Made by a program: the position numbers and the translations under genes. Of a DNA stretch of 64,000 nucleotides, positions 1 through 9,455 are shown piece by piece; positions within the stretch are counted from its first letter, which is position 1; the number at the start of each line of letters is the position of its first letter. The notes beneath the pieces were generated by a model. The model saw nothing but the letters and a program-made list of their open reading frames with translations. It was not told where the DNA came from and did no database searches. Source of the DNA: Granulosicoccus sp964390335 (GTDB lineage: Bacteria > Pseudomonadota > Gammaproteobacteria > Granulosicoccales > Granulosicoccaceae); NCBI GenBank assembly GCA_964390335.1, contig CAYMHU010000005.1:62001-126000 (forward strand), read 5' to 3'.

Positions 1-1042
1 AGCCACCAACTTCTCGTCCGCCCATTGCATTGGGCTGTCCTGTTATAGAAAACGGACCAGCACCCGCTTTACCAATTCTACCCGTAGCTAGATGAACATT
101 TGTTATGCTGTTGACGGTGTCCGTTCCGCAGTGGGACTGATTAACGCCTTGGCTGTAAACCGTAACCACTTTTTCTGTTTTTAGAAAAAGCGCATAAAAC
201 GATTGTATTTGTTCAACCGGTAGGCCTGTAAAACTTGCTATAGCGCCAGGCGTCCACTGAGTGCAGGACAATACTGCATCTTCTATATTATTGGTGTTCT
301 CTTTTATCCAGTCATTATCCAAAGCATGTTGATTAACCAGATAATTCAGTAAACCTGAGAACAGGACGGCATCACATTCGCCGCCGGGTTTAATTTTTAA
401 ATGTATATCGCATTGCTGAGCGGTTGCAGATTCGCGAGGGTCGATAGCAATGGTTTTAAGTGATGGATTTCGGCGCTTTGCGGCTTCGATGCGCTGGAAC
501 AAGACGGGATGACACCACGCAAGGTTTGAACCCACCAGCACAACAAGGTTTGCCGATTCTAGATCTTCATAACAACCTGGTACTGTGTCACTGCCAAACG
601 CGCGTTTATGGCCCGCGACACTAGAGGCCATGCACAAGCGAGAATTAGTATCAATGTTTGCTGTACCAAGGTAGCCCTTAACAAATTTGTTAACAACATA
701 ATAGTCTTCGGTGAGTAGTTGTCCTGATACATAGAATGCAATGGCTTCAGGGCCGTGTGTGTTAAGGATGTCTTGAAACTTGGTGGCAATGGCTGTGATC
801 GCTTCCCGCCATGTGCTGTTTTTACCGTTTATGCGAGGAGACAGTAGTCGATTATCCCCATGAAGTGTGTCGGGCAGGGCATAGCCTTTAGAGCATAGCT
901 TACCGAAATTTGCCGGGTGATTGATATCGCCATCAATCGTAAAGTTACCGATACTGTTACTCGTGCTCGTAACGCCACAACCCACCCCGCAGTAGGGACA
1001 CGTTGTGTTAACGCTCTGACAACGCGGTCGTTGATTAGTCAT
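1..1042 (-). CDS. nasA: Assimilatory nitrate reductase catalytic subunit, N-terminal part (runs off window)
   Basis: Reading the minus strand from the ATG at 1042 gives an open frame to the window edge, about 347 residues. Residues 15-22 hold the start of the N-terminal [4Fe-4S] motif (CPYCGVGC), and a later Cys in the GKLCSKG context completes it. This is followed by molybdopterin oxidoreductase features such as LVVLVGSNLAWCHPV and the QGVNQSHCGTDTVN stretch typical of NasA. The enzyme reduces nitrate to nitrite in the cytoplasm using a Mo-bis-MGD cofactor. Its ATG shares one base with the nirD stop codon (TAATG), so it is the last visible gene of the nrt-nir-nas operon and probably translationally coupled. 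The C-terminal part lies outside the window. Dissimilatory NapA is less likely because there is no Tat signal and nirBD is adjacent. Confidence 0.93.
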   Translation of the reverse strand, partial: MTNQRPRCQSVNTTCPYCGVGCGVTSTSNSIGNFTIDGDINHPANFGKLCSKGYALPDTLHGDNRLLSPRINGKNSTWREAITAIATKFQDILNTHGPEAIAFYVSGQLLTEDYYVVNKFVKGYLGTANIDTNSRLCMASSVAGHKRAFGSDTVPGCYEDLESANLVVLVGSNLAWCHPVLFQRIEAAKRRNPSLKTIAIDPRESATAQQCDIHLKIKPGGECDAVLFSGLLNYLVNQHALDNDWIKENTNNIEDAVLSCTQWTPGAIASFTGLPVEQIQSFYALFLKTEKVVTVYSQGVNQSHCGTDTVNSITNVHLATGRIGKAGAGPFSITGQPNAMGGREVGG

Positions 1043-1389
1043 TAGGCTTGTGCGAGCCAAAGGGTCGGATCTATAGCGACCAATACGTCAGTGTTTTCGA
1101 TCTTCACTTTATAGCGTGTGGTTTTACCTGAGTCAGCGCCAGTGGCTTCACCGGTTTCTAATGAGATAACCCAGTTGTGTAGCGGGCAGGTCACGCAGTT
1201 GTCGTGCACAATGCCATCGCTAAGCGGACCGCCTTTGTGCGGGCAAGCGTCATCAAGCACAAAAACGGAATCATTGGCCGTTTTAAATATAGCAACCTGT
1301 TTATCGTTCAGTTCTACTCTTACGGCCCCACGTGCTGGAATGTCATTGATATCGCACAGTCTTATCCAAACTTCTTCACGCATCTTCAT
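1042..1389 (-). CDS. nirD: NADH-nitrite reductase small subunit (Rieske-type)
   Basis: 115 residues, the usual NirD size. It carries a Rieske-like fold with C49-P-H51 and C68-P-L-H71, which can bind a [2Fe-2S] cluster; enterobacterial NirD lacks these residues, whereas many other bacterial NirD proteins keep them (family knowledge). It partners NirB in cytoplasmic reduction of nitrite to ammonium. The start ATG at 1389 overlaps the nirB stop in an ATGA arrangement, and the stop overlaps the nasA start, so all three are probably coupled. A second ATG two codons downstream is an alternative start. Confidence 0.93.
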   Translation of the reverse strand: MKMREEVWIRLCDINDIPARGAVRVELNDKQVAIFKTANDSVFVLDDACPHKGGPLSDGIVHDNCVTCPLHNWVISLETGEATGADSGKTTRYKVKIENTDVLVAIDPTLWLAQA

Positions 1390-3836
1390 ACGGCAACCTG
1401 CGAAACGTTAATAACTGGCTTCGCGAACTCGTAAGCCTGTACGTTTTCCTTTGCTCGTTCTGCCCATGGGTCATGTTGTGCTACACGCTGTGAAGCAGAG
1501 AAGCGATCAGCGTAGGCAGCGCACATCTCGCTGTTGTCCATGATTTGTGAACGGATTTCATCAAGGCCAACACGATTAGCCCATTTGTAAATGCGTTCCA
1601 GATAAAAGCCTTGTTCGCGATACATCTGCAGTAACGCTGACACTTTGAGTATGACATCATCTTCGTTGTCTACATGGCCAAGCGACTCGGTCCCTTTTAT
1701 ATCGAGACCTGCTGCACCAGCAAACACGATGTCAAAGCCTGATTCAACACAGATTACACCAATATCTTTGCATGTTGCTTCAGCACAATTACGCGGACAA
1801 CCCGATACGGCCAACTTGACTTTGGCCGGAGTCCAGGAACCCCATAGATATTTTTCAAGTCTCACACCTAATCCAGTGGAGTCTTGAGTACCAAATCGAC
1901 ACCACTGTTTGCCAACGCAGGTTTTGACTGTGCGAAGCCCTTTGGCGTATGCGTGTCCCGACACAAAACCAGCTTCTCCCAAATCGCTCCAGACTGCCGG
2001 CAGTTGCTCTTTTTTAACGCCCAGCATATCGATGCGTTGTCCACCAGTCACCTTGACCATCGGGATATCGAACTTATCGACAACATCGGCAATGGCGCGC
2101 AGCTCAGATGAACTGGTTACGCCACCCCACATTCGGGGTACCACCGAGAACGTACCATCGCCTTGAATATTGGCATGCACACGCTCATTGATAAATCGAG
2201 ATTGATAATCGTCAGCGTATTCGTCTGGCCATTCGCAAACCAGGTAATAGTTGAGGGCTGGGCGGCATTTGGCGCAGCCGCACGAAGTCCGCCATTCAAG
2301 CGCTTGCAGCACTGCATCGATTGTTTTAAGTGAGTCTGCTTTTATCAGGCGTCTGACATCAGCATGGCCCAGGTCAGTACAACCGCACATTGCAGTTACC
2401 GTGCTGCGTTTAAAGTTATCTCCGAGTTGTAAGCTGAGTAATTGTTCTACCAAGCCAGTGCAAGTGCCACAAGATGAAGAGGCTTTCGTGCAGGCTCGCA
2501 CGCCGTCTAATGTATGTTCTCCCGCATCAATGGCTTCAACAATGGTTGATTTGCATACGCCGTTGCAACCGCAGATTTCGGCACTATCTGCTAAGGCTGC
2601 AACGGCTGCCGTAGGGTCCGGGTTGGGGTCCCCCTGATAGGCTTGCCCAAACAGCAATGTATTTCGGTAATCGGTAATATCGGTTTGCTGTTTCAGTAGA
2701 TCAAGATACCATGCGCTATCTGTTGTGTCGCCATACAACACAACACCTACGATGATGTTGTCGCGCAATACTAGTCGACGGTATACGCCTGCCGCAGCAT
2801 CACGCATAACAATCTCTTCTTCGTTGTCACCGCCAAGGAAATCTCCAGCCGAAAACAAATCGACGCCCGACACCTTTAACTTTGTTGATAGTATGGCACC
2901 TTCGTAAGCGCTGCTCTGATCAGTTAAGGTTAAAGCCAGTACCTTGGCCATATCGTACAGAGGAGCCACCAGGCCATAACAACAATCTCTGTGTTCAACG
3001 CATTCACCCAAGCCGTATATAGATGGGTCTGATGTGCTCATTTGGTCGTTAACCACGATACCGCGATTAACGCTGAGACCGGCAGATTCTGCCAGCGTCG
3101 TTGAAGGTCTGATGCCGACAGCCATAACCACTAAGGTTGCTTGGATATGAGTGCCGTCTTCCAGAGTTACGCCAGTAACAGAAGTTTCGCCGTTGATTTC
3201 TTTAGTGTTGGCGCTGGTCAGAATTTTAATGCCCTTCGCAGACATTGCCTGTTCCAACAGATAGGCCGCCGGTTTATCCAGCTGCTTTTCCATAAGATGC
3301 TCAGCCAAGTGTACAACTGTTACTTCCATGCCTTGTTGATTTAATCCATCGGCTGCTTCTAAACCTAAAAGACCACCGCCGATAACGACTGCTTTACCGC
3401 CTTTTTTTGCCGTTGCTAACATGGATTCAACATCGTCCAGATCACGATAGACCTTGACGCCATCTAGCTTATGGCCGGGCAACGGAATCATAATAGGAGT
3501 AGAGCCGGTTGCTATGACGAGTTTGTCGTATTGTTGAGTTGCACCAGTGTTTGTGGTTATCGATTTACTTTGGGTGTCGATCGACTCAATTGGTGTGCTC
3601 TTGTGTAGCGTGATGTTGTTCGTTGAATACCAGTCATCATCGTGTGTGATGATGTCTTTGTATTGTTTATCGCCGGATAATACCGGTGATAGCATGAGCC
3701 TATTGTAGTTCACTCTGGGCTCGGCATTGTAGATGGTTATTTCATAGCGCTGTGCATCTTCTTTTAGCAAGGTCTCAAGCATTCTGCCCGGCGCCATACC
3801 ATTGCCAATAATCACTAGTTGTTCTTTGTTGCTCAT
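1386..3836 (-). CDS. nirB: NADH-dependent assimilatory nitrite reductase, large subunit
   Basis: 816 residues, close to the usual NirB length. Domain order: FAD/NAD(P)H pyridine-nucleotide oxidoreductase (about 1-300, with GNGMAPG near the N-terminus and VIGGGLLGLEAA around 151-162), two BFD-like [2Fe-2S] segments (cysteines 422-459 and 484-524), then the nitrite/sulfite reductase domain with siroheme-[4Fe-4S] cysteines 640, 646, 680 and 684. It reduces nitrite to ammonium with six electrons from NADH. It overlaps the upstream ATPase gene and the downstream nirD by 4 bp (ATGA) each, so it is tightly coupled in the nitrate-assimilation operon. Confidence 0.95.
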   Translation of the reverse strand: MSNKEQLVIIGNGMAPGRMLETLLKEDAQRYEITIYNAEPRVNYNRLMLSPVLSGDKQYKDIITHDDDWYSTNNITLHKSTPIESIDTQSKSITTNTGATQQYDKLVIATGSTPIMIPLPGHKLDGVKVYRDLDDVESMLATAKKGGKAVVIGGGLLGLEAADGLNQQGMEVTVVHLAEHLMEKQLDKPAAYLLEQAMSAKGIKILTSANTKEINGETSVTGVTLEDGTHIQATLVVMAVGIRPSTTLAESAGLSVNRGIVVNDQMSTSDPSIYGLGECVEHRDCCYGLVAPLYDMAKVLALTLTDQSSAYEGAILSTKLKVSGVDLFSAGDFLGGDNEEEIVMRDAAAGVYRRLVLRDNIIVGVVLYGDTTDSAWYLDLLKQQTDITDYRNTLLFGQAYQGDPNPDPTAAVAALADSAEICGCNGVCKSTIVEAIDAGEHTLDGVRACTKASSSCGTCTGLVEQLLSLQLGDNFKRSTVTAMCGCTDLGHADVRRLIKADSLKTIDAVLQALEWRTSCGCAKCRPALNYYLVCEWPDEYADDYQSRFINERVHANIQGDGTFSVVPRMWGGVTSSSELRAIADVVDKFDIPMVKVTGGQRIDMLGVKKEQLPAVWSDLGEAGFVSGHAYAKGLRTVKTCVGKQWCRFGTQDSTGLGVRLEKYLWGSWTPAKVKLAVSGCPRNCAEATCKDIGVICVESGFDIVFAGAAGLDIKGTESLGHVDNEDDVILKVSALLQMYREQGFYLERIYKWANRVGLDEIRSQIMDNSEMCAAYADRFSASQRVAQHDPWAERAKENVQAYEFAKPVINVSQVAV

Positions 3837-5611
3837 ACGACTTCCTGATTAGGGACCGCGATACCGGCCGCGGCTGATTCAGCTTGCTCTTGCTGTGCTG
3901 CTATGCGAATTTCACGTTTGCGTGTGATGGCTTCGAGTAGTTCAGGTGCTGGATTTGCACCACCTTCATAGGCTTCCAGAAAGTCCAACAGTTCTTCTCG
4001 ATAAGCATAGTAATCGCGGTGCGACAGTAACGCATCGCGTGAACGAGGTCTTTCTAGTTTGACTTCCATGATATTGCCCACATTGGCTCTTGGACCGTTG
4101 GACATCATAACCACGCGATCCCCAAGTAAAATGGCTTCATCTACATCATGAGTTACACAGATAGTGGTCACTTTGGTCCGCTCCCATACTTCCATCAGCA
4201 CATCTTGCAGTTCCCAGCGCGTTACACTGTCTAGCATGCCGAAGGGTTCATCCAACAACAGCAGTTTTGGCGATAATGCAAACGCCCGTGCAATCCCAAC
4301 ACGTTGTTTCATTCCGTTCGACAATTCGCTGGCCAGACGGTGCATTGAGTCTGAAAGGCCTACTCTTGACAGGTAATAGCTGACGATATCGTTACGTTCG
4401 GCTTTACTGGCTTTTGGATAGACCTTGTCAACACCCAACGATACATTTTCATAAGCGGTTAACCATGGCATTAAAGACGGCGATTGGAATACCACAGCTC
4501 GGTCTGGGCCTGTGGTGGTAACGTGGGTTCCGTCAAGAATAATAGCGCCTTTGCTAATTTCATTGAGTCCGGAAGTCATGGACAGTACGGTGGATTTTCC
4601 GCAACCCGAGTGCCCAATTAATGTGACGAATTCACCTTTATTCATCTTTAGGTTGAAATCTTCAACAACCGTTAACGGGCCATCGGGAGTGGGGTACACT
4701 TTTTCGGTTTGACTGAATTCCAAGTATCGCGTGCTTAGTACTGACTTCGCAGCGGCATCAATCGCTTTTGGTTTCTTGTTGAAAGATATAGGTACCACTG
4801 TTGGTGCTTTTAAATTGCCCATGTCCGTGGCATTCGACGACTCATTCATTGTCATAAGCAACTTAATAATATCGGAACGCAGTTTTATAAACTGATTGCT
4901 GTTGTTAATTTCTGCGCGATCTCGAGGACGGGGGATATCCACTCTGAACTCAGTTGCAAGCGTTGCTGCGGGTCCCGGTGTCATGGGTATGACTCGGTCG
5001 GCCAGCAGTATCGCTTCATCGACGTCGTTGGTGATTAGCACGATAGTGCATTGCTCTTTTTCGCATATGGCAGCCAGTTCATCCTGCAATCTTGAGCGCG
5101 TAAGCGCATCTAATGCTGACAGGGGCTCATCTAGCAACAGTACATCCGGTTTAGCGGCCAGCGCACGCGCCAGGGCCACGCGTTGTCTCATACCACCAGA
5201 CAATTCGGCTGGGCGTCTATCTGTGGCATGGCTCAATCCAACCATGTCAATGTAATGGGATACCTGTTCATTCTGTTCAGTTTTAGACAAGTGATCGCAA
5301 GTCGCGCTAACGGCTAGTGCGATATTGCCTTCCACAGTTAGCCATGGCATGAGCGAGTAGGACTGAAACACAACCCCGATATCGGCATCGGGCTCAGTGA
5401 CCTCTTTGTTTCTGAATAACACGCCACCGCTGTCCGCATCAATTAAACCTGCAATGGCAGAAATTAACGTGGTTTTCCCAGCGCCTGAAAATCCTACTAT
5501 GGAGACGAACTCACCTTTATCTACCTTAAGGTTAATGCCGTTTAGTACGTGAACTCTATTTTCATTCTCTCCATAGTGCTTGCTAAGCTCACTGACTTCT
5601 AAAATTGTCAT
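3833..5611 (-). CDS. nrtD: Nitrate ABC transporter ATPase, two fused NBDs (NrtD/NrtC-like)
   Basis: 592 residues containing two complete ATPase domains. NBD1: Walker A 40-47 (GFSGAGKT), signature LSGGMRQR near 137-144, Walker B LLLDEP near 158-163. NBD2: Walker A 333-341 (GHSGCGKST), signature LSNGMKQR near 430-437, Walker B near 451-456. Q-loops are present in both. It is expected to power nitrate import through NrtB. Cyanobacterial NrtC is an ATPase fused to a solute-binding domain; here both halves are ATPases and no NrtA-like domain is present. NBD1 has Asn195 (LITNDVDEA) where NBD2 has the normal switch His (VTHDVDEA), and NBD2 has the less standard LSNG signature. The two ATP sites may therefore be unequal. 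It overlaps nirB by 4 bp. Confidence 0.9.
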   Translation of the reverse strand: MTILEVSELSKHYGENENRVHVLNGINLKVDKGEFVSIVGFSGAGKTTLISAIAGLIDADSGGVLFRNKEVTEPDADIGVVFQSYSLMPWLTVEGNIALAVSATCDHLSKTEQNEQVSHYIDMVGLSHATDRRPAELSGGMRQRVALARALAAKPDVLLLDEPLSALDALTRSRLQDELAAICEKEQCTIVLITNDVDEAILLADRVIPMTPGPAATLATEFRVDIPRPRDRAEINNSNQFIKLRSDIIKLLMTMNESSNATDMGNLKAPTVVPISFNKKPKAIDAAAKSVLSTRYLEFSQTEKVYPTPDGPLTVVEDFNLKMNKGEFVTLIGHSGCGKSTVLSMTSGLNEISKGAIILDGTHVTTTGPDRAVVFQSPSLMPWLTAYENVSLGVDKVYPKASKAERNDIVSYYLSRVGLSDSMHRLASELSNGMKQRVGIARAFALSPKLLLLDEPFGMLDSVTRWELQDVLMEVWERTKVTTICVTHDVDEAILLGDRVVMMSNGPRANVGNIMEVKLERPRSRDALLSHRDYYAYREELLDFLEAYEGGANPAPELLEAITRKREIRIAAQQEQAESAAAGIAVPNQEVV

Positions 5612-5677
5612 TGTTTTATTCCAGCGTTATTGGTTTGGCTTTACTAAAAGCAACCAGTTTTATTCATCAATGTTTAT

Positions 5678-6751
5678 TTACCGGTTCTCGCTAAACGTAA
5701 ATGCTTCCTGCAGTCCATACATTAAACGATCGAGTATGAAACCCAGAATCCCGATAACCAGCACTGCCAACATAATTCTTGCCAACGAGTCGGAGGAGCC
5801 GTTTTGGAATTCATCCCAAACAAATTTCCCAAGACCGGGGTTCTGTGACAGCATTTCGGCTGCAATCAATACCATCCAACCTACACCCAGAGACAGACGA
5901 AGCCCGGTAAACATGTAGGGCATGGCCGATGGCAAAATGACCTTTACTATTGATTGGAAAGTCGATAGTTTTAACACCCGGCTGACGTTAATGAGGTCTT
6001 TATCTACAGAGGAAACACCCATAGCCGTGTTGATGAGAGTTGGCCACAAGGAACACAAGGTTACAGTTATTGCAGATATCAACACAGACTTGGGCAGCAG
6101 CTCGCTGGGGTCAAGATACAAAGCCGATACAATCATGGTAACAATTGGTAGCCAGGCTAATGGCGACACCGGTTTGAATATTTGTATTAGCGGATTAATC
6201 GCCCCTTGAACTGTTTTTGATAACCCGCTCGCGATACCAAGCGGTATAGCGATTACAGTAGCAATGAAGAACCCTAATGCTACGGTAGCCAATGACGTTG
6301 TAATCTGATCAATAAAAGTCGGCTTGCCAGTGTATGTTCGTTGTTTCACCTTGTCGGCTTTACCATCAGCGATTAGTGCGGCATTTTTCTTTTCTTGCCG
6401 TTCATAGAACGCAGCGGCTTTTTCTTGTTCTCGTTGATGATCCTCTGCAAGCTTACCAACTTGCTCCCAAACCTGTGCTGGTCCCGGGATCACACCGAGC
6501 GATGTTTGAACTTTAGGGGCAAGGAATGTCCAGGCACCCAGAAATACGGAGATACCCAGTAATGGAATTAATAATTTCTGTTTAAGTTCTGCTAGCTCTG
6601 CGGCTTTGTTGCCACCTGTCATTAATCGGTAAGCTGGTGCTAGCCAACCCATGCCGATAAGTTCCAGAAAACGGTTAACGTAAGAAAAGTTGAATTTGAA
6701 TGAACGACGGCCAGATTGGCCCTGATCAGATATTGCGTCTACTGCGGACAT
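5678..6751 (-). CDS. nrtB: Nitrate ABC transporter permease
   Basis: 357 residues. A hydrophilic N-terminal region is followed by a first membrane segment (ISVFLGAWTFLAP), a charged Glu/Lys/Arg-rich linker (about residues 95-140), then the BPD-transporter permease domain with several membrane segments and the cytoplasmic loop that contacts the ATPase (around LPSAMPYMFTGLRL). It forms the membrane channel for nitrate or nitrite uptake. It lies between nrtA and the double ATPase gene in the same direction. The linker between the first and second membrane segments is longer than in minimal permeases of this class. Cyanate or taurine specificity cannot be ruled out from sequence alone, but nirBD-nasA in the operon argues for nitrate. 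Confidence 0.92.
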   Translation of the reverse strand: MSAVDAISDQGQSGRRSFKFNFSYVNRFLELIGMGWLAPAYRLMTGGNKAAELAELKQKLLIPLLGISVFLGAWTFLAPKVQTSLGVIPGPAQVWEQVGKLAEDHQREQEKAAAFYERQEKKNAALIADGKADKVKQRTYTGKPTFIDQITTSLATVALGFFIATVIAIPLGIASGLSKTVQGAINPLIQIFKPVSPLAWLPIVTMIVSALYLDPSELLPKSVLISAITVTLCSLWPTLINTAMGVSSVDKDLINVSRVLKLSTFQSIVKVILPSAMPYMFTGLRLSLGVGWMVLIAAEMLSQNPGLGKFVWDEFQNGSSDSLARIMLAVLVIGILGFILDRLMYGLQEAFTFSENR

Positions 6752-6813
6752 AGTTCAGCTCTCAATTTGAAGTGCAAAATCATGCGTTAATTAAGGCAAC
6801 GTGCCACACCGAG

Positions 6814-8205
6814 TTACGGTGTGGCTGACTTTAGACCGATTGTTAAAGACTTGATGTAGTCGTTCGGTTTTTTACCGTCATAACTTATACCGTCAATGAA
6901 TTCATCGGTTGCTGGTTTATAGCCATCCGTTCCTACGGGAAAATCCTCTGTTTTGGCAAAACCTTCTTCAACCAACAGGTTGGCAGCTTCCATGTAGATC
7001 TCAGGTAGATAAACGCTCTTTGCAACATCGTCGTACCATTGGTCATCCTTATCTTCTGTGATTTGGCCCCAACGACGCATCTGAGTTAAGTACCAAACGG
7101 CATCTGAGTAGTACGGGTAGGTAGCAAAATAGCGGAAGAACACATTGAAGTCTGGTATGGGTCGAACATCGCCTTTTTCAAATTCGAATGTACCCGTCAT
7201 GGACGCTCCGATGACTTCAGCATCGGCACCAACGTATTCCGAACGAGCCAGAATCTCAACAGCTTCATTTCTATTCGCATTGTCGTTTTCATCTAACCAC
7301 ATAGCTGCGCGTATGAGTGCTTTAGTGATTGCAATGGTTGTATTAGGATTTTCTTCTGTGAATGCTTTGGTTAAACCAAATACTTTTTCAGGATTGTTTT
7401 TCCAAATTTGGTAGTCGGTAATGACTGGTACTCCAATACCTTTAGCGACGGCCTGCTGGTTCCATGGTTCACCAACGCAATAGCCTAAAATAGTGCCGGC
7501 CTCCAGCGTGGACGGCATTTGAGGTGGGGGAGTAACCGATAGCAGTACCTCTGCATCAATTTGTCCGGTTATGTCGTCGGCAGAATAAAAACCGGGATGA
7601 ATACCACCGGCAGCGAGCCAGTAACGCAATTCGTAGTTGTGGGTGGATACAGGAAACACCATTCCCATATTGAATGGTTTTCCCTCGTCAATGTAGCGAT
7701 CAACAATGGGCTTTAGGGCGCTAGCGCTAATCGGGTGAATGGGTTTACCAGCATCGTCAGTTGGAATGTTTTCTTTCATCTCTTCCCAGATCTCATTGGA
7801 AACAGTGATGCCGTTACCGTTTAAGTCCATTGAAAATGGCGTAACAATATGTGCTTTGGTTCCAAACCCGATTGTCGCTGCGAGAGGTTGCCCAGCTAAC
7901 ATGTGCGCGCCGTCAAGCCCGCCAGTGATAACGCCGTCAAGCAATACTTTCCAGTTTGCTTGTGGTTCTAGCGTTACATATAAGCCTTCATCTTCGAAAT
8001 AACCTTTCTCATAAGCTATTGCTAACGGAGCCATGTCGGTTAGTTTGATAAAACCAAATTTCAGTTCATCTTTTTCTAACTCCAATGGCACGGTTTCCAT
8101 CGCGACAGAGTTTGTTGTGCACAGTAAGAGTGCAGCGACTAATCCAGTGCATTGTTTTAATGCGCGTATGTTAATAACTTTGTTTTTAATCAGTGAAAAA
8201 TTCAT
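6814..8205 (-). CDS. nrtA: Nitrate ABC transporter substrate-binding protein
   Basis: 463 residues from the ATG at 8205. Family NrtA/CmpA-like periplasmic binding protein, with recognisable stretches FGFIKLTDMAPLAIAYEKGYF and GYCVGEPWNQQAV. The chosen start gives a good Sec signal peptide: basic N-terminus, hydrophobic core (TGLVAALLLC) and a likely cut after NSVA. The open frame extends to an ATG at 8268, but that would place 21 polar residues before the signal; an AGG lies about 10 bases before the chosen start. It captures nitrate in the periplasm and delivers it to NrtB. It is the first gene of the minus-strand operon and is divergent from the LysR gene, which is the likely regulator. Confidence 0.92.
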   Translation of the reverse strand: MNFSLIKNKVINIRALKQCTGLVAALLLCTTNSVAMETVPLELEKDELKFGFIKLTDMAPLAIAYEKGYFEDEGLYVTLEPQANWKVLLDGVITGGLDGAHMLAGQPLAATIGFGTKAHIVTPFSMDLNGNGITVSNEIWEEMKENIPTDDAGKPIHPISASALKPIVDRYIDEGKPFNMGMVFPVSTHNYELRYWLAAGGIHPGFYSADDITGQIDAEVLLSVTPPPQMPSTLEAGTILGYCVGEPWNQQAVAKGIGVPVITDYQIWKNNPEKVFGLTKAFTEENPNTTIAITKALIRAAMWLDENDNANRNEAVEILARSEYVGADAEVIGASMTGTFEFEKGDVRPIPDFNVFFRYFATYPYYSDAVWYLTQMRRWGQITEDKDDQWYDDVAKSVYLPEIYMEAANLLVEEGFAKTEDFPVGTDGYKPATDEFIDGISYDGKKPNDYIKSLTIGLKSATP

Positions 8206-8330
8206 ATAGAACCTATCTATTAACCAGTTGATATTTGATTGACGCAAATAGTATTTAATTTGTGGCATATTTGCTTCTGTTATTAATCACTAGGCGTGCT
8301 TCAGAAAACGCAGCACGATAAGTTAAAGCA

Positions 8331-9215
8331 ATGCGTCATCAATTATCACTGCGTTATGTTGATACTGTGGCCAGGATTGGTTCCATTCGAAAGGCTGCCG
8401 ATCAACTAGCAATAACTTCAAGTGCGCTAAACCGCCGAATCATCGGAATGGAAGAAGATCTTGGCGTTCCGATTTTTGACAGAGTGCCAAATGGGGTGAG
8501 GCTAAATGCAGCTGGTGAAATCTTAGTGCAACACTTTCGCAAACAACTTGCGGAAATGGACAGGGTGAAATCCCAGATCAATGATCTGCAAGGCGAGCGG
8601 CGTGGGCATGTTGCTGTTGCATGCAGTCAAGCACCAATGGTTTCGCTATTACCTGTGGAAATAGAAAAGTATCGATCGCTTCATCCTGCGGTAACATTTT
8701 CTATTAATGTGTGTACCCGACAGTCAGCAATTGTAGAGCTTCAGTCTTTTAATGCTGATATCGCGGTTGTGTTTGAACCAGATGCATCCGCTGATTTTAA
8801 AACAGTAAGTTCAGTGCCACAGCAAATACATGCGCAGTTTAATGCTTCACATCCTTTAGCAAAAAAAGACACACTTCGTTTACGTGATTGTTTAGAATGG
8901 CCCTTAGCTTTATCCACCCGCAACAACGGTATTAGGCACTTGCTTGAAGATGCCGCAATAAGAATATCCACCCCAGTACAGATAGCTATTGAGTCCGATA
9001 ATTTTTACTTGTTGCGCCAGGCCGTAACCAGCTCAGACCTGGTTTCTTTTACGCTCCCGTCCGGCATATTGAACGATGATTCGTTGGCTCACAGGCCTGT
9101 TGAAGTAAAAGATCTCCCGGTCGGGCAGTTGCATTTTGGTCAGCTTAAAGGACGCCACCTGTCGGTTGCGGCTGCAAAGTTTTTAGAACAGCTAAGCAAC
9201 AATACAGACTCATAA
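8331..9215 (+). CDS. LysR-family transcriptional regulator
   Basis: 294 residues, the standard LysR length. The N-terminal winged HTH (about 1-60) shows the family pattern SIRKAADQLAITSSALNRRI followed by MEEDLGVPIFDR, and the rest matches the LysR substrate-binding domain. It is transcribed away from nrtA with a 125-bp shared upstream region, the usual arrangement for a LysR protein controlling its divergent neighbour. Regulation of the nrt-nir-nas operon is therefore inferred, not shown; a Cbl/NtcB/NasR-type role or a sulfur-linked one are both possible. The 3' end of the gene lies in sequence duplicated around an assembly gap, but the stop codon is intact. Confidence 0.9.
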   Translation: MRHQLSLRYVDTVARIGSIRKAADQLAITSSALNRRIIGMEEDLGVPIFDRVPNGVRLNAAGEILVQHFRKQLAEMDRVKSQINDLQGERRGHVAVACSQAPMVSLLPVEIEKYRSLHPAVTFSINVCTRQSAIVELQSFNADIAVVFEPDASADFKTVSSVPQQIHAQFNASHPLAKKDTLRLRDCLEWPLALSTRNNGIRHLLEDAAIRISTPVQIAIESDNFYLLRQAVTSSDLVSFTLPSGILNDDSLAHRPVEVKDLPVGQLHFGQLKGRHLSVAAAKFLEQLSNNTDS

Positions 9216-9395
9216 TTCCTAGTCTAGATTCCTAGTCTAGNNNNNNNNNNNNNNNNNNNNNNNNNNNNNNNNNNNNNNNNNNNNNNNNNNNNNNNNNNNN
9301 NNNNNNNNNNNNNNNNNNNNNNNNNNNNNNNNNNNNNNNNGAACAGCTAAGCAACAATACAGACTCATAATTCCTAGTCTAGATTCCTAGTCTAG
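9186..9395. repeat. 55-bp duplicated flank around a 100-N assembly gap
   Basis: Bases 9186-9240 and 9341-9395 are the same 55-bp sequence, separated by exactly 100 N (9241-9340). The duplicate contains the last codons of the LysR gene and two copies of the 13-mer ATTCCTAGTCTAG. This is what two contigs with a 55-base k-mer overlap look like when scaffolded with a fixed gap. True genomic duplication is unlikely. The number of 13-mer copies in the real genome is uncertain because the contig break lies there. Confidence 0.9.
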
Positions 9396-9426
9396 GTTGC
9401 GAAGTCGTGTTGAGATTCGTTTATAA

Positions 9427-9455
9427 CCTAACCCCAGCATGCTAGGGTGGTTTTT
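9427..9455 (+). terminator. Candidate terminator between LysR gene and cpdA-like gene
   Basis: An imperfect hairpin (ACCCCAG, loop CATG, CTAGGGT, one mismatch) is followed by TTTTT on the plus strand. It sits at the convergent junction, with the T-run overlapping the stop codon of the minus-strand gene, so it would end the LysR transcript. Confidence 0.5.

Noticed and set aside
2251..2637. 128-codon plus-strand frame within nirB
   Set aside because: Antisense to the BFD domains of nirB and without independent support.
8206..8330. Sigma-54 promoter (TGGCATATTTGC) upstream of nrtA
   Set aside because: The GG-to-GC spacing is 7, not 10, and the site points towards the LysR gene, so it does not fit.
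9241..9340. Mobile element hidden in the N-gap
   Set aside because: The identical 55-bp flanks with fixed 100 N are better explained by contig overlap. Target-site duplications of this length are not expected.
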